Origin: Primorskyibacter flagellatus
GTDB lineage: Bacteria; Pseudomonadota; Alphaproteobacteria; Rhodobacterales; Rhodobacteraceae
Direction of reading: 5' to 3'
DNA length: 64,000 bases
Assembly (NCBI RefSeq): GCF_014638275.1
Contig: NZ_BMFJ01000002.1
Location: 372,001 to 436,000 of the forward strand
Under the pieces are notes generated by a model. It was not told the origin of the DNA. It did no database searches and worked only from the letters and a program-made list of their open reading frames with translations. Below are positions 19,441-28,266 of this stretch, one piece after another. Every line of letters begins with the position of its first letter. The first letter of the stretch is position 1. Both the position numbers and the translations under genes were made by a program.

Positions 19441-20076
19441 TCAGCGCACCTTGGCGAGCAGCGCGTCCGTCATCCTGCAATCCCGGATCACGTCGTCTCC
19501 ACACCGGCGGGGGTTCAGCTGCATGTCGAGACACACACGCGCCTCCTGTATCCGCCCGTCCCGGCAGGTTATGGTGATCTGGTCGCGCTGAAGGCCGGGG
19601 TTGGCGTCGAGAAACGCCTCCTCCACGACGGAGGCCGGGAGCGTCACGTCCCGCCCCAGATCGCGCAGCACGGCGGGACGGGTGATCTTGCCATAGGCAA
19701 GGCGCATCAGGCCATAGTATTGATCCGCCTCCAGCCCGGTGCAGGAGCCGTGCTTCTTCCACTGGTGCCAGGCAACGCCGGGGGTGCCCATGATATCCGC
19801 CATCTCCGCCGTCATTCGTCGCGAAGGCGGGCGTTTCGAGCTCGGGCAGTAGGACGGGTAGCCGCGCTCGTTCTGCGGCCAGAGCCCGTGCAGCACCCAG
19901 CCGAAATCCTTGTCCCCGGTGCATTGCGGCGAGTTGCGCGCGTCACCCTCCAGCGCGCACCACGTCGGCGACCAGCTGAGCGACAGCAGCAGGTAGTCGT
20001 AGTCGCCCGGCCGTTCGCCTTCGGCCCGCAGCGGCAGGCCCAGAACCAGAAGGGCGGCCAGGAAACGCAGCATCAT
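19441..20076 (-). CDS. Secreted ribonuclease T2 family protein
   Basis: 211-residue RNase with a cleavable signal (LRFLAALLVLGLPLRA). Active-site segment I is HGLWPQ (His63). Segment II is WHQWKKHGSC (103-112), where the usual Glu before Trp is Gln105. Paired cysteines fit an extracytoplasmic disulfide-bonded enzyme. It should cut RNA to 3'-nucleotides through 2',3'-cyclic intermediates, the substrates of the CpdB enzyme encoded 6 kb away. The start MM at 20076 follows GAAAGAGAGA. A much longer open frame upstream is a shadow of trcR. Confidence 0.9.
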   Translation of the reverse strand: MMLRFLAALLVLGLPLRAEGERPGDYDYLLLSLSWSPTWCALEGDARNSPQCTGDKDFGWVLHGLWPQNERGYPSYCPSSKRPPSRRMTAEMADIMGTPGVAWHQWKKHGSCTGLEADQYYGLMRLAYGKITRPAVLRDLGRDVTLPASVVEEAFLDANPGLQRDQITITCRDGRIQEARVCLDMQLNPRRCGDDVIRDCRMTDALLAKVR

Positions 20077-20220
20077 TCTCTCTTTCAATATGTGTCGGGG
20101 GGCACTATATAGCCGCCAAGTTCCCCGACAACGGTAACCCGCACCAAAACGGTGCAGCCTGTCCCGGCAGGCGCCGGGAAAGCCGTATCCGGGCCGTTCG
20201 ATTCGAGAAGGAGCGCCGAG

Positions 20221-20964
20221 ATGAGCAAACCGATCATGGCAAAGGCCACCGCCGTCTGGCTGGTGGACAACACCACCATCACCTTCAAGCAGATCGCCGA
20301 TTTCACCGGCATGCACGAGCTGGAGGTGCAGGGCATCGCCGACGGTGACGTCGCCGCGGGCGTGAAGGGATTCGATCCCGTCACCAACAACCAGCTGACC
20401 CAGGACGACATCGACAAGGCCGAAGCCGACCCGCTGTTCAGGCTGAAACTGAAATTCAACCCCGCCGCCGTCGGTGAGGAAAAGCGCCGCGGCCCGCGCT
20501 ACACCCCGCTGTCCAAGCGGCAGGACCGTCCGAACTCGATTCTCTGGCTGGTGAAGTTCCACCCTGAGCTGACCGACGGCCAGATCTCCAAGCTGGTCGG
20601 CACCACCAAGCCGACGATCCAGTCGATCCGTGAGCGCACCCACTGGAACATCGCCTCGATGCAGCCGATCGACCCGGTTGCGCTTGGTCTCTGCAAGCAG
20701 TCCGAACTGGACGCCGCCGTTCAGAAGGCCGCCGCGAAGAAGGCCGCCGAAGGCCAGGCCATGACCGACGACGAGCGGCGCAAGCTGCTGTCGACCGAGC
20801 AGTCGCTCGGCATGGAGACGGAGCCGCGCATCCCGACCGCGATCGAAGGGCTCGAGACCTTCTCGCTGTCCGACGATGACGACGACAAGGAAGACAACCT
20901 CGTGGACGCCGACAGCTTCTTCAATCTGCCGGACGATGACGAGGATGACGACGAACAGCCCTGA
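20221..20964 (+). CDS. trcR: Cell cycle transcriptional regulator TrcR (DUF1013)
   Basis: 247-residue protein restricted mainly to alphaproteobacteria. Conserved stretches are KATAVWLVDNTTITFKQIAD, GMHELEVQGIADG and PNSILWLVKFHPELTDGQIS, then KLVGTTKPTIQSIRERTHWN, which looks like a helix-turn-helix. The C-terminus is a very acidic tail (LSDDDDDKEDN, PDDDEDDDEQP), a common target for proteolysis or protein contacts. AAGGAG lies eight bases before the ATG at 20221. A strong terminator follows. Confidence 0.92.
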   Translation: MSKPIMAKATAVWLVDNTTITFKQIADFTGMHELEVQGIADGDVAAGVKGFDPVTNNQLTQDDIDKAEADPLFRLKLKFNPAAVGEEKRRGPRYTPLSKRQDRPNSILWLVKFHPELTDGQISKLVGTTKPTIQSIRERTHWNIASMQPIDPVALGLCKQSELDAAVQKAAAKKAAEGQAMTDDERRKLLSTEQSLGMETEPRIPTAIEGLETFSLSDDDDDKEDNLVDADSFFNLPDDDEDDDEQP

Positions 20965-20988
20965 TCGGTCTCATCCGGTGAACGGGAC

Positions 20989-21022
20989 AAGGCGCGGACC
21001 CCGGCGGGTGCCGCGCCTTTTT
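20989..21022 (+). terminator. Rho-independent terminator of trcR
   Basis: AAGGCGCGG (20989-20997) pairs with CCGCGCCTT (21011-21019), running into TTTTTCG. It lies 25 bp after the trcR stop and just before the convergent MFS stop. Confidence 0.88.
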
Positions 21023-21026
21023 CGTT

Positions 21027-22289
21027 TCAGAGCCGCAGTCGCAGCGTGCCGTAGACCGCCATTGCCGCCGCGCCGCCCGCGCTCAGCAGGAACGGCAGGC
21101 GCAGCGCGGCCTCCCTGCCGATCCCCGGCTCCGCCGCCGCCACGATCCATCCTGCCGCCAGCGCGCCGAATGGCATCAGGCCCCAGCCGAAGAATCGGTA
21201 GATCGCGTTGACCCGGCCCAGCAGGGCGTCCGGGATGATCCTCTGCCGGTAGGACACCGTGACGATGTTCCAGAGCAGCGCCGCCACCATCTCTGCGAAC
21301 AGGGCCGCCGCGACGATTGCCGGAGACGCGGTCAGCCCGATGGCAAGGAAAGGCACGACCATCAGCACAAGCGCCAGGTGCAGCGTCCGCTGCGCCCCGA
21401 TCCGCGCGATGACCCGCGGGCCGAACAGCCCGCCCGCAACACCGCCCGCCGCCCCGAAGGTCAGCAGGATCCCGTGCCCCGCAGCCGACATCCCCAGCAC
21501 CTCCTGCGAGAACAGCACCAAGACCGTCAGCACCATCATGGACATGGCGTTCATCAGGCCGAGCATCAGCGCTAGCCGCAGCAGAACGGGACGCGCGCGC
21601 AGCCAGGCCCAGCCCTCCCGCGCCTCGGTCAGCAGGCCGCGCGGGACCGCCGCGATCCGCACCGGGGCGGCGATGCACCAGACGCACCAGGCGGCCAGCG
21701 CGAAACACAGCGCCTCGGCCGCGAAGGGCGCAGGCACTGCCCATGCGATCAGCAGCCCGGCCAGCGGCGGACCGACGAAGGACCCGGCAACCTGCTCAAC
21801 GCTCCAGAGCTGGCCGTTGGCGACCTCGAGCCGGTCACGCGGGACGAGCGCGGGCAGCAGGGTCTGGGCGGCATTGTCCCGCACCACCTCAGCCGTGCCG
21901 AGAAGGAAGGCAAAGGCCGCCAGTGCCATCACCCGAAGATCGCCCGTCACCGTGTCCCCGCCGGGCGCGACAAGTGCGACCACCATCAGCACCAGCAGGA
22001 ACCGGAAGACATCGGCCCGGATCATCAGCCGCCGCCGGTCGCCCCGGTCGACCAGCACCCCGACCGGTACGGCGAACAGGAACCACGGCAGGCGCGTGGC
22101 AAAGGCGACCAGCGCGATCAGCACAGGATCGCGGGTCAGCAGCGTCGCCACCCAGGGGAAGGCGAGCGCGGCGAGACCGTCGCCGAGGTTGGCGGCGGCA
22201 GTTGCGGAAAACAGCAGACGGAACGGTCGGTTGCTGAGGATGAGCGACATGACCGACGCTAGGCACCGCTGCCTCTGCCCGTCAAGCAT
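21027..22289 (-). CDS. MFS transporter (MFS_3/EntS-like exporter)
   Basis: 420-residue inner-membrane protein with about twelve hydrophobic helices. The first is RPFRLLFSATAAANLGDGLA and the cytoplasmic MFS loop is GVLVDRGDRRRLMIRADVFR. The second half begins RPVLLRLALMLGLMNAMSMM. The pattern fits the MFS_3 group (enterobactin and macrolide exporters); substrate is unknown. The ATG at 22289 has GGGAAGG upstream, while the alternative MSLILSNRPF at 22250 has none but gives a more typical N-terminus. Confidence 0.88.
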   Translation of the reverse strand: MLDGQRQRCLASVMSLILSNRPFRLLFSATAAANLGDGLAALAFPWVATLLTRDPVLIALVAFATRLPWFLFAVPVGVLVDRGDRRRLMIRADVFRFLLVLMVVALVAPGGDTVTGDLRVMALAAFAFLLGTAEVVRDNAAQTLLPALVPRDRLEVANGQLWSVEQVAGSFVGPPLAGLLIAWAVPAPFAAEALCFALAAWCVWCIAAPVRIAAVPRGLLTEAREGWAWLRARPVLLRLALMLGLMNAMSMMVLTVLVLFSQEVLGMSAAGHGILLTFGAAGGVAGGLFGPRVIARIGAQRTLHLALVLMVVPFLAIGLTASPAIVAAALFAEMVAALLWNIVTVSYRQRIIPDALLGRVNAIYRFFGWGLMPFGALAAGWIVAAAEPGIGREAALRLPFLLSAGGAAAMAVYGTLRLRL

Positions 22290-22350
22290 GACGCCTTCCC
22301 TTTCCCGCCGCGCTGCCGTTTAGTCCCGCTGAAATACAGGAGAGTTGCCT

Positions 22351-23490
22351 ATGAAGCTTGCCGTCATCGGTGCCGGTCTGATCGGGTCCGCCGCTGCCCG
22401 CCACCTTGCGCTCGGCGGCGCCGACATCACCCTGATCGGCCCGCTGGAGCCCGTGGACAGGACCACGCACGACGGCGTCTTCGGATCGCACTACGACGAG
22501 GGGCGCATCACACGCGGGCTGGACCCGATGCCGTTCTGGTCCCGTGCCTCCCGCGCGTCCATCGCGCGCTATGCTGAAATCGAGGCCGCCTCGGGCATCC
22601 GTTTCTATTGCCCCGTCGGCTGCCTCATGGCGGGACCCGGGGGATCGCCCAAGATGGAGGACATCGCCCGGGTCGCGGCGCGTGACGGTATTCCCTGCGA
22701 AACGCTCGATCATGCGGCGTTGGCCGAACGCTTTCCCTGCTTCGCCTTTCCCGCAGACACGCTTGGCCGGTTCGAAGCGACGGATGCGGGGCATATCTCT
22801 CCCCGTGCGCTCGTCTCCGCCCAGATTGCCGCCGCGACCCGTGCCGGCGCGATGCATCTGGCCGAGGAGGTGCTGGGGCTGGACGAAACCGCCAATGGCG
22901 TCGACCTGCGCACCGCCACACGGACCCTGACCTTCGATCGGGTCCTGATCGCCACGGGTGGGTTTTCCCGCCTGCTCATTGGCGACGCCCTGCCGATCAC
23001 GGTCTATGCCCGCACCGTCGCCCTGTTTGCACTGCCCGCGGCCGAGGCCGCGCGGCTCGCTACGATGCCGTCGATGATCTGGCAGGATCCGGAGGGCGAC
23101 AACCCCTACCTTCTGCCGCCGATCCGCTACCCGGACGGGACGATCTGCGTGAAGATGGGCTGGGACCCGGCCGACCGTGACCTGATCACGCGTGAGGACC
23201 TTACCGACTGGTTCCGGTCCGATGGCGATGCGGAGGCGGGGCGCAGGATCGAGGACATGATCCGCGCCCGCATTCCCGGGCTGGCGGTGGAACGGATGCG
23301 CACCCTGCCCTGTGTGACCACTTACACGCCGGACCAGCTGCCGCACCTGACCTCCCTGTCAGAGCGGGTGCACACGGCCATCGGCGGCTGTGGACGGGCG
23401 GCGAAGAATTCCGACGAACTCGGACGGCTCGCCGGGCTGATCCTGACCGGCAGGGCATTTCCCGATTGGGCGGCGGAGGCTCTGGGCTAG
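22351..23490 (+). CDS. FAD-dependent oxidoreductase (DAO family, monomeric sarcosine oxidase-like)
   Basis: 379-residue flavoprotein beginning MKLAVIGAGLIGSAAARHLA with the FAD dinucleotide-binding motif. The middle has the DAO-type FDRVLIATGGFSRLLIG. The C-terminal CVTTYTPDQLPHLTSL and GGCGRAAKNS match sarcosine/N-methyltryptophan oxidase-like enzymes. It likely oxidises a secondary amine or amino acid; substrate unknown. The ATG at 22351 fits AGGAG at 22339; an in-frame TTG at 22345 is too close to it. Confidence 0.85.
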   Translation: MKLAVIGAGLIGSAAARHLALGGADITLIGPLEPVDRTTHDGVFGSHYDEGRITRGLDPMPFWSRASRASIARYAEIEAASGIRFYCPVGCLMAGPGGSPKMEDIARVAARDGIPCETLDHAALAERFPCFAFPADTLGRFEATDAGHISPRALVSAQIAAATRAGAMHLAEEVLGLDETANGVDLRTATRTLTFDRVLIATGGFSRLLIGDALPITVYARTVALFALPAAEAARLATMPSMIWQDPEGDNPYLLPPIRYPDGTICVKMGWDPADRDLITREDLTDWFRSDGDAEAGRRIEDMIRARIPGLAVERMRTLPCVTTYTPDQLPHLTSLSERVHTAIGGCGRAAKNSDELGRLAGLILTGRAFPDWAAEALG

Positions 23491-23560
23491 GCAGGGGCGT
23501 TGCCCCTCCTGAGCCCTCGCGGGCTCAGTTCACCCCAGGATATTTGGGGCAAGATGAAAG
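23491..23560 (+). repeat. Family A 3'-trailing intergenic repeat (copy 5)
   Basis: Three parts follow the oxidoreductase stop: GGGGCgttGCCCC, then an 8-bp hairpin CTGAGCCC/GGGCTCAG (23509-23528), then CCCCAGGATATTTGGGGCAA and GATGAAAG. Sense to the preceding gene. The middle hairpin may terminate transcription between the convergent oxidoreductase and recR. Confidence 0.8.
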
Positions 23561-23564
23561 GGGA

Positions 23565-24158
23565 TCAGAGTTCCTTGCGCGCGCGCAGCGCGGCGGTGAT
23601 CGTCCCGTCGTCGAGGTAATCGAGCTCTCCACCGATCGGCACGCCCTGCGCGAGAGAGGTCAGGCGGACGCGGCCTTCGAGCTGATCCGCGATGTAGTGT
23701 GCGGTCGTCTGGCCGTCGACCGTGGCGTTGAGGGCGAGGATCACCTCGGTCACGTTCTCCTCGGCCACGCGCGAGACAAGGCGCGGGATGCGGAGTTCGT
23801 CCGGACCGATGGCATCAAGTGCCGACAGCGTGCCGCCGAGCACATGGTAGCGCCCCTTGAACACGGCGGCCCGCTCCATCGCCCAGAGGTCCGCGACATC
23901 CTCCACCACGCAGATCTCGCCGGTCCCGCGCTTTTCGCTGGTGCAGATGTCGCAGAGCCGCGCACCGCCGATATTGCCGCAGGTCTCGCATTCGCGCACC
24001 GACACGGCCACGTGGTGCATCAGGTCCGCAAGCGGGGTGAGCAGCAGTTCCTTCTTGCGGATCATGTGCAGCACCGCCCGGCGGGCCGAGCGGGGGCCCA
24101 GACCGGGGAGCCGCGCCATCATGTCGATCAGCGCGTCGATGTCGCGGCTGGCGCTCAT
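23565..24158 (-). CDS. recR: Recombination mediator protein RecR
   Basis: 197 residues. The N-terminal helix-hairpin-helix is [21 protein letters not shown] zinc finger has CETCGN and CDIC. The Toprim domain has [15 protein letters not shown], and a Walker B-like C-terminus follows ([20 protein letters not shown]). With RecF/RecO it loads RecA at gapped DNA. It is third in the conserved dnaX-ybaB-recR cluster, 18 bp after ybaB. Confidence 0.97.
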   Translation of the reverse strand: MSASRDIDALIDMMARLPGLGPRSARRAVLHMIRKKELLLTPLADLMHHVAVSVRECETCGNIGGARLCDICTSEKRGTGEICVVEDVADLWAMERAAVFKGRYHVLGGTLSALDAIGPDELRIPRLVSRVAEENVTEVILALNATVDGQTTAHYIADQLEGRVRLTSLAQGVPIGGELDYLDDGTITAALRARKEL

Positions 24159-24176
24159 GCTCCGCCCAAGGCCTTC

Positions 24177-24521
24177 TCAGAATGGCATCTTGAAGTCTGC
24201 GGGCAGGCCCAGGCCTTCGGTCAGCTTGGCCATTTCCGCCTGGCTTTCCACCTGCGCCTTCTGCTGCGCGTCCTTGATCGCGGCGAGGATCAGGTCCTCC
24301 ACCACTTCCTTCTCGTCCGGGTTGAAGATCGACGGGTCGATGTCCAGCGTCTTGAGCTCACCCTTGTAGGTCGCCACCGCCTTGACGAGCCCCGCGCCGG
24401 ACTGTCCCTCCACCGTCATGGAGTTCATCTGCTCCTGCAGCGCAACCACCTTGGTCTGAAGCTCCTGGGCCGACTTCAGCATCTTCGCCATGTCGCCCAT
24501 CTGTCCGAGGCCTTTGAACAT
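24177..24521 (-). CDS. ybaB: YbaB/EbfC nucleoid-associated protein
   Basis: 114-residue DNA-binding protein that dimerises in a tweezer shape. MFKGLGQMGDMAKMLKSAQE is typical, as is the middle segment VKAVATYKGELKTLDIDPSI followed by EKEVVEDLILAAIKDAQQKA. The start at 24521 has GGAGAC upstream. It lies between dnaX and recR, the classical arrangement. Confidence 0.95.
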   Translation of the reverse strand: MFKGLGQMGDMAKMLKSAQELQTKVVALQEQMNSMTVEGQSGAGLVKAVATYKGELKTLDIDPSIFNPDEKEVVEDLILAAIKDAQQKAQVESQAEMAKLTEGLGLPADFKMPF

Positions 24522-24653
24522 CGTCTGTCTCCGCGTGTTGGGTGTGTTGATCGGTATATCGCAATCGCACGCCACGGGGGCAAGGGCGACCGGCCCCGGG
24601 CGGCGCTGAAGAAAGGCTGGCGTGTCGAACAGACGAGACGTGCCACCGGTCGC

Positions 24654-24680
24654 CGTAGGCCGGGCTTCAGTCCGGCACGA
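24654..24680. repeat. Family C palindromic repeat (copy 1)
   Basis: CGTAGGCCGGGCTTCAGTCC then GGCACGA in the dnaX-ybaB gap; GCCGG..CCGGC arms form a hairpin. A near-identical copy is at 61064 and a relative at 31141. Confidence 0.6.
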
Positions 24681-24692
24681 GCACCGCAACCC

Positions 24693-26429
24693 TCAGTCTT
24701 CTTCGAACGGATCCCATTCGTCCTCGACCTCGGCCAGCGCTTCGGTCGCGGCTTCGGCCGCCACATCCTCGGGCGTGCGGATGGTGCGGATCGCGGCCTT
24801 CGGAAAGGCCGCCATCACAGCCTGCACCAGCGGATGCGCGGCGGCCTCCGCCTTCAGTGCTAGGTCCTTGGCGTCGCGCTTTTCGGCGATCGTCTCCGCC
24901 CCGCCCTCGTTGGCGACGATCACGGCCCATCTGTTGCCGGTCCAGCCCTGCAACCGCGCCCCGAGCTTCTGGGCCAGATCGCGCGGCGCGGTCTCCGTCG
25001 GCACGAATTCGATCCGACCGGGCCGGTAGGAGACGAGGCGCACGCAGGTCTCCACCTCGACCAGCAGCACGCCGTCGCGGTTGGAGCGGATCAGCTCCAC
25101 GACATGTTCGAAGGTCGGGTAGCGGGCCAGCGCCTGATCGGCATCCTCTGCCACGGCCACCACGCCATGCACCCGTCCGCCCGGCGCGGGCGCGCCGCGG
25201 GCCGTCGTTGCGGTCGCCGCACCAGCGGAAACACCACCGCCGCCGCCCGGCGGAGAAGGTGGCACCGGCTGGTCCTTCAGCTTGCGCACCAGATCTTCCG
25301 GCGAGGGCAGTTCGGCCACATGCGTCAGCCGGATCACCGCCATCTCTGCCGCCATCATGGCATTCGGAGCCGCCGCGACCTCGTCCAGCGCCTTGAGCAG
25401 CATCTGCCACATCCGGGTCATCGCTCGCATCGGCAGACGCCCCGCCAGATCGGTGCCCCGCGCCCGTTCGGTCGGGGAAATCGTCGGATCCTCGGCCGCG
25501 TCCGGGGTGATCTTCACGACCGAGATCCAGTGCGTGATCTCTGCCAGGTCGCGCAAGACCGCCAGCGGATCCGCTCCCTCGGCATATTGGGCCGACAACT
25601 CCTCGAGCGCCGCTGCCGCGTCGCCCCGCATCACCATCTCGAACAGGTCAAGCACCCGGCCCCGGTCCGCCAGCCCGAGCATGGCGCGCACCTGATCCGC
25701 AGTCGTTTCCCCGGCCCCGTGCGAAATCGCCTGATCCAGCAGCGAGGTCGCGTCCCGCGCCGAACCCTCCGCCGCGCGGGTGATGAGCGCGAGCGCGTCC
25801 TCGGCAATCTCCGCCCCCTCGGCCGCCGCGATCTTCTTCAGCAGGGCGATCATCACCTCCGGCTCGATCCGGCGCAGGTCGAACCGCTGACAGCGCGACA
25901 GGACCGTGACCGGGACCTTGCGGATTTCGGTCGTGGCGAAGATGAACTTCACATGTGCCGGCGGTTCCTCGAGCGTCTTGAGCAGCGCGTTGAACGCGTT
26001 GACCGACAGCATGTGAACTTCGTCGATGATGTAGATCTTGTAGCGTGCGGAGGCCGCCCGGTAGTGAACGGAATCGATGATCTCGCGCACGTCATTCACG
26101 CCGGTATTGGATGCGGCGTCCATCTCCATCACGTCGACATGGCGGCCTTCCATGATCGCGCGGCAATGTTCGCAGACCCCGCAGGGATCGGTCGTCGGCC
26201 CGCCTGTCCCGTCCGGCCCGATGCAGTTCATGCCCTTGGCGATGATCCGCGCCGTCGTCGTCTTCCCGGTGCCGCGAATCCCCGTCATGATGAAGGCCTG
26301 CGCGATCCGGTCCGCGGCAAAGGCGTTCTTCAGCGTGCGGACCATCGCCTCCTGCCCGACGAGGTCGGCAAAGGTCTCGGGCCGGTACTTCCGGGCCAGC
26401 ACCTGGTAGGCGGGTTTGGAATCGCTCAT
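24693..26429 (-). CDS. dnaX: DNA polymerase III subunit gamma/tau
   Basis: 578-residue clamp-loader ATPase. Walker A is GIRGTGKT (50-57). Zinc-ligand cysteines are C69, C83, C86 and C89 (DPCGVCEHC). Walker B is YIIDEVHM (133-140) and the SRC arginine-finger motif is at 178-180. Domain III has LGLADRGRVLDLFEMVM. The C-terminal tau region includes a Gly/Pro-rich linker and the acidic end DEWDPFEED that contacts polymerase. The start at 26429 has GAGGAG upstream; the longer open frame to 27299 is a shadow of the metallopeptidase gene. No slippery heptamer for a gamma form was noticed. Confidence 0.97.
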   Translation of the reverse strand: MSDSKPAYQVLARKYRPETFADLVGQEAMVRTLKNAFAADRIAQAFIMTGIRGTGKTTTARIIAKGMNCIGPDGTGGPTTDPCGVCEHCRAIMEGRHVDVMEMDAASNTGVNDVREIIDSVHYRAASARYKIYIIDEVHMLSVNAFNALLKTLEEPPAHVKFIFATTEIRKVPVTVLSRCQRFDLRRIEPEVMIALLKKIAAAEGAEIAEDALALITRAAEGSARDATSLLDQAISHGAGETTADQVRAMLGLADRGRVLDLFEMVMRGDAAAALEELSAQYAEGADPLAVLRDLAEITHWISVVKITPDAAEDPTISPTERARGTDLAGRLPMRAMTRMWQMLLKALDEVAAAPNAMMAAEMAVIRLTHVAELPSPEDLVRKLKDQPVPPSPPGGGGGVSAGAATATTARGAPAPGGRVHGVVAVAEDADQALARYPTFEHVVELIRSNRDGVLLVEVETCVRLVSYRPGRIEFVPTETAPRDLAQKLGARLQGWTGNRWAVIVANEGGAETIAEKRDAKDLALKAEAAAHPLVQAVMAAFPKAAIRTIRTPEDVAAEAATEALAEVEDEWDPFEED

Positions 26430-26552
26430 CGGCTCCTCGGGCGTGCTCTCGATACGGCAACCTAAGACCCTGCGCCGCCATCGTCCACCAAGCTTTCCCG
26501 GAACCGCGGCCTGCGCTACGACTTGACTATCGGACAGCAGGAGAATCCGGAC

Positions 26553-27392
26553 ATGAGACTGAGGGGCGCGCGGCGCAGCACCAACATCGAGGACCGCCGC
26601 CGATCCGGCGGACGCGGAGGCGCAATCGGCGGGCTTGGCATCGGCGGCGTTCTTCTGGTTCTGGCCATCGGCTATTTCACCGGCATCGATGTCACCCCGA
26701 TCCTGAACGGCGCTCCGACGGAAAGCTCGGCCCCGCGGGACCTGACCGAAGGGGAACAGCGCGCAGCCGATTTCACCGCGGCCGTCCTCGGGTCGACAGA
26801 GGATGTCTGGACACAGATTTTCCCCGAACAGGCCGGGCGGCAGTACCGCGCGCCCACGCTGGTCCTTTTCTCCGGCCAGACCGCCAGCCCCTGCGGCGGT
26901 GCGTCGGGCGCAACCGGGCCCTTCTACTGCCCGGCGGACCGCAAGGCCTATCTCGACACCCAGTTCTTCGCCACCCTCTCGCAACGGCTTGGCGCGAAGG
27001 GGGATTTCGCCCAGGCCTACGTGATCGCGCATGAGGTCGCGCATCACGTCCAGAACGAACTCGGCATCCTGCCCCAGGTGGCCGAGGCCCGCCGCGCCGC
27101 CTCCCAGACGGAAGCGAACGCGCTGACGGTCCGGCTTGAGCTTCAGGCGGACTGCCTTTCCGGTGTCTGGGCCGCGCATGTGGAGGGCATGTTGGAGCCC
27201 GGCGACATAGAGGAAGCACTGAACGCCGCCCGCCAGATCGGCGACGACACGCTGCAACGCAATGCCGGCCGCGTGCCCCAGCCCCACACGTTCACGCACG
27301 GTACCTCCGAACAGCGCGCACGCTGGTTCGCCACGGGATACGACAGCGCCGACATCTCTGCCTGCGATACGTTCCGCGCGCGAAACCTTTGA
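26553..27392 (+). CDS. Neutral zinc metallopeptidase (YpfJ family)
   Basis: 279-residue membrane-anchored protein. A basic Arg-rich N-terminus (MRLRGARRSTNIEDRR) is followed by a Gly-rich single membrane helix (IGGLGIGGVLLVLAIGYFTG). The extracytoplasmic domain has zinc motif HEVAHHVQ and downstream LELQADCLSGVWAAH. The FYCPADRKAYLDTQFF segment is also typical. Physiological substrate is unknown. The ATG at 26553 has CAGGAG upstream. The stop overlaps the TTG start of the next gene. Confidence 0.9.
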   Translation: MRLRGARRSTNIEDRRRSGGRGGAIGGLGIGGVLLVLAIGYFTGIDVTPILNGAPTESSAPRDLTEGEQRAADFTAAVLGSTEDVWTQIFPEQAGRQYRAPTLVLFSGQTASPCGGASGATGPFYCPADRKAYLDTQFFATLSQRLGAKGDFAQAYVIAHEVAHHVQNELGILPQVAEARRAASQTEANALTVRLELQADCLSGVWAAHVEGMLEPGDIEEALNAARQIGDDTLQRNAGRVPQPHTFTHGTSEQRARWFATGYDSADISACDTFRARNL

Positions 27393-27754
27393 CCCGGCGC
27401 AGGCTGCTCCTTGCCCTTATGGGGACATGGGCACTCCTCTGGATTGCATCGCTTCTCGTGCCGCCAACGGTCGCGCCGACAGGCGACGGCTTTACCCGTG
27501 GAATGAACCGGATCGGGCTGTTCTTCGGCCTGCAGCTGGCAGCCGCTTTCGTGGCACTGCTCCTGCTGACCCTGCGTCCCGCTTCAGGTCGGCTGCGTCG
27601 CCTTGCACTACTTCCGGCAGGTCTCGCCCTCCTGCTGGCGATCGCCATCACCGGCCTGATCCTCTGGGTCCGCATCGCCGATCCCGCTTCGGACCCGGGG
27701 CCACCCCCGGGGCCGGCGACCGACGCAGTCTCACCTTCAACGCTCCGCCCCTAG
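27389..27754 (+). CDS. Small three-helix membrane protein of unknown function
   Basis: 121 residues with a TTG start overlapping the preceding stop (TTGA), a translational-coupling arrangement. Three hydrophobic segments are visible: LLLALMGTWALLWIASLLVP, IGLFFGLQLAAAFVALLLLT and LALLPAGLALLLAIAITGLI. A Pro-rich tail follows. No known family recognised. An ATG at 27419 would cut the first helix. Its stop codon overlaps the convergent rsgA remnant by three bases. Confidence 0.6.
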   Translation: MTRRRLLLALMGTWALLWIASLLVPPTVAPTGDGFTRGMNRIGLFFGLQLAAAFVALLLLTLRPASGRLRRLALLPAGLALLLAIAITGLILWVRIADPASDPGPPPGPATDAVSPSTLRP

Positions 27755-28236
27755 CGCCTCTTCTCCCGAGAACGTGCCCGCCCCGACGCGTAGAGCTTTT
27801 CTCGCGACCTGTGCCGCGCCCGGGTCTCTGCAACGGTTTCCGTCGCAATTCGGTCCTCGCGTTTCAGCTTGTTCCACCGTGCCAGCCTGTCGCCATCGAT
27901 CTCGCTGCAGGCAATGGCAGCCTGAACCGCGCAGCCGGGTTCCGCCACATGGGAACAGTCCCGGAACCTGCAATCGAGCGCCAGCGCTTCGATTTCGGCA
28001 AACACTTCCGCTATCCCGTCGCCGGCCTCGATCAGGCCAAGTTCGCGCATGCCCGGCGTGTCGATCAGCCAGCCGCCCGCATGCGTGCGCCGCAGGTAGC
28101 GGGCGGTCGTCGTATGCCGCCCCCGGGCGTCGTCCTCGCGAATGTCGCGCGTCAGGGCCAGGTCTCCGGCCAGCGATTGCGATGCGCGTGACAGCGCGGG
28201 GGTCCAGCCAAGATAGGCCAGAGAATACAGGGTCAT
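27751..28236 (-). pseudogene. rsgA: Internally deleted ribosome-dependent GTPase RsgA (161 aa instead of about 330-350)
   Basis: The C-terminal part is clearly RsgA: switch I IREDDARGRHTTT, G3 GWLIDTPGMRELGL, and the zinc-binding LDCRFRDCSHVAEPGCAVQA. The first 20 residues (MTLYSLAYLGWTPALSRASQ) resemble the normal RsgA N-terminus (YSL..LGW). Everything between is missing: the OB-fold, the G4 NKxD motif and the G1 P-loop GxSGVGKS, roughly 170 residues. The frame is intact across the junction. Without the P-loop it cannot bind GTP normally. It is either a decayed gene with an in-frame deletion or an assembly gap. Confidence 0.75.
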
Positions 28237-28266
28237 GATGGGTTTCCCGAACGGACAAGACAGGGA

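Noticed and set aside
20077-20643. Long upstream extension of the RNase T2 frame
   Set aside because: It runs antisense through trcR, and the signal peptide begins only at 20076.
26430-27299. Extension of dnaX to 27299
   Set aside because: Antisense of the metallopeptidase gene; MSDSKPAYQVLARKYRP at 26429 is the conserved DnaX start with GAGGAG upstream.
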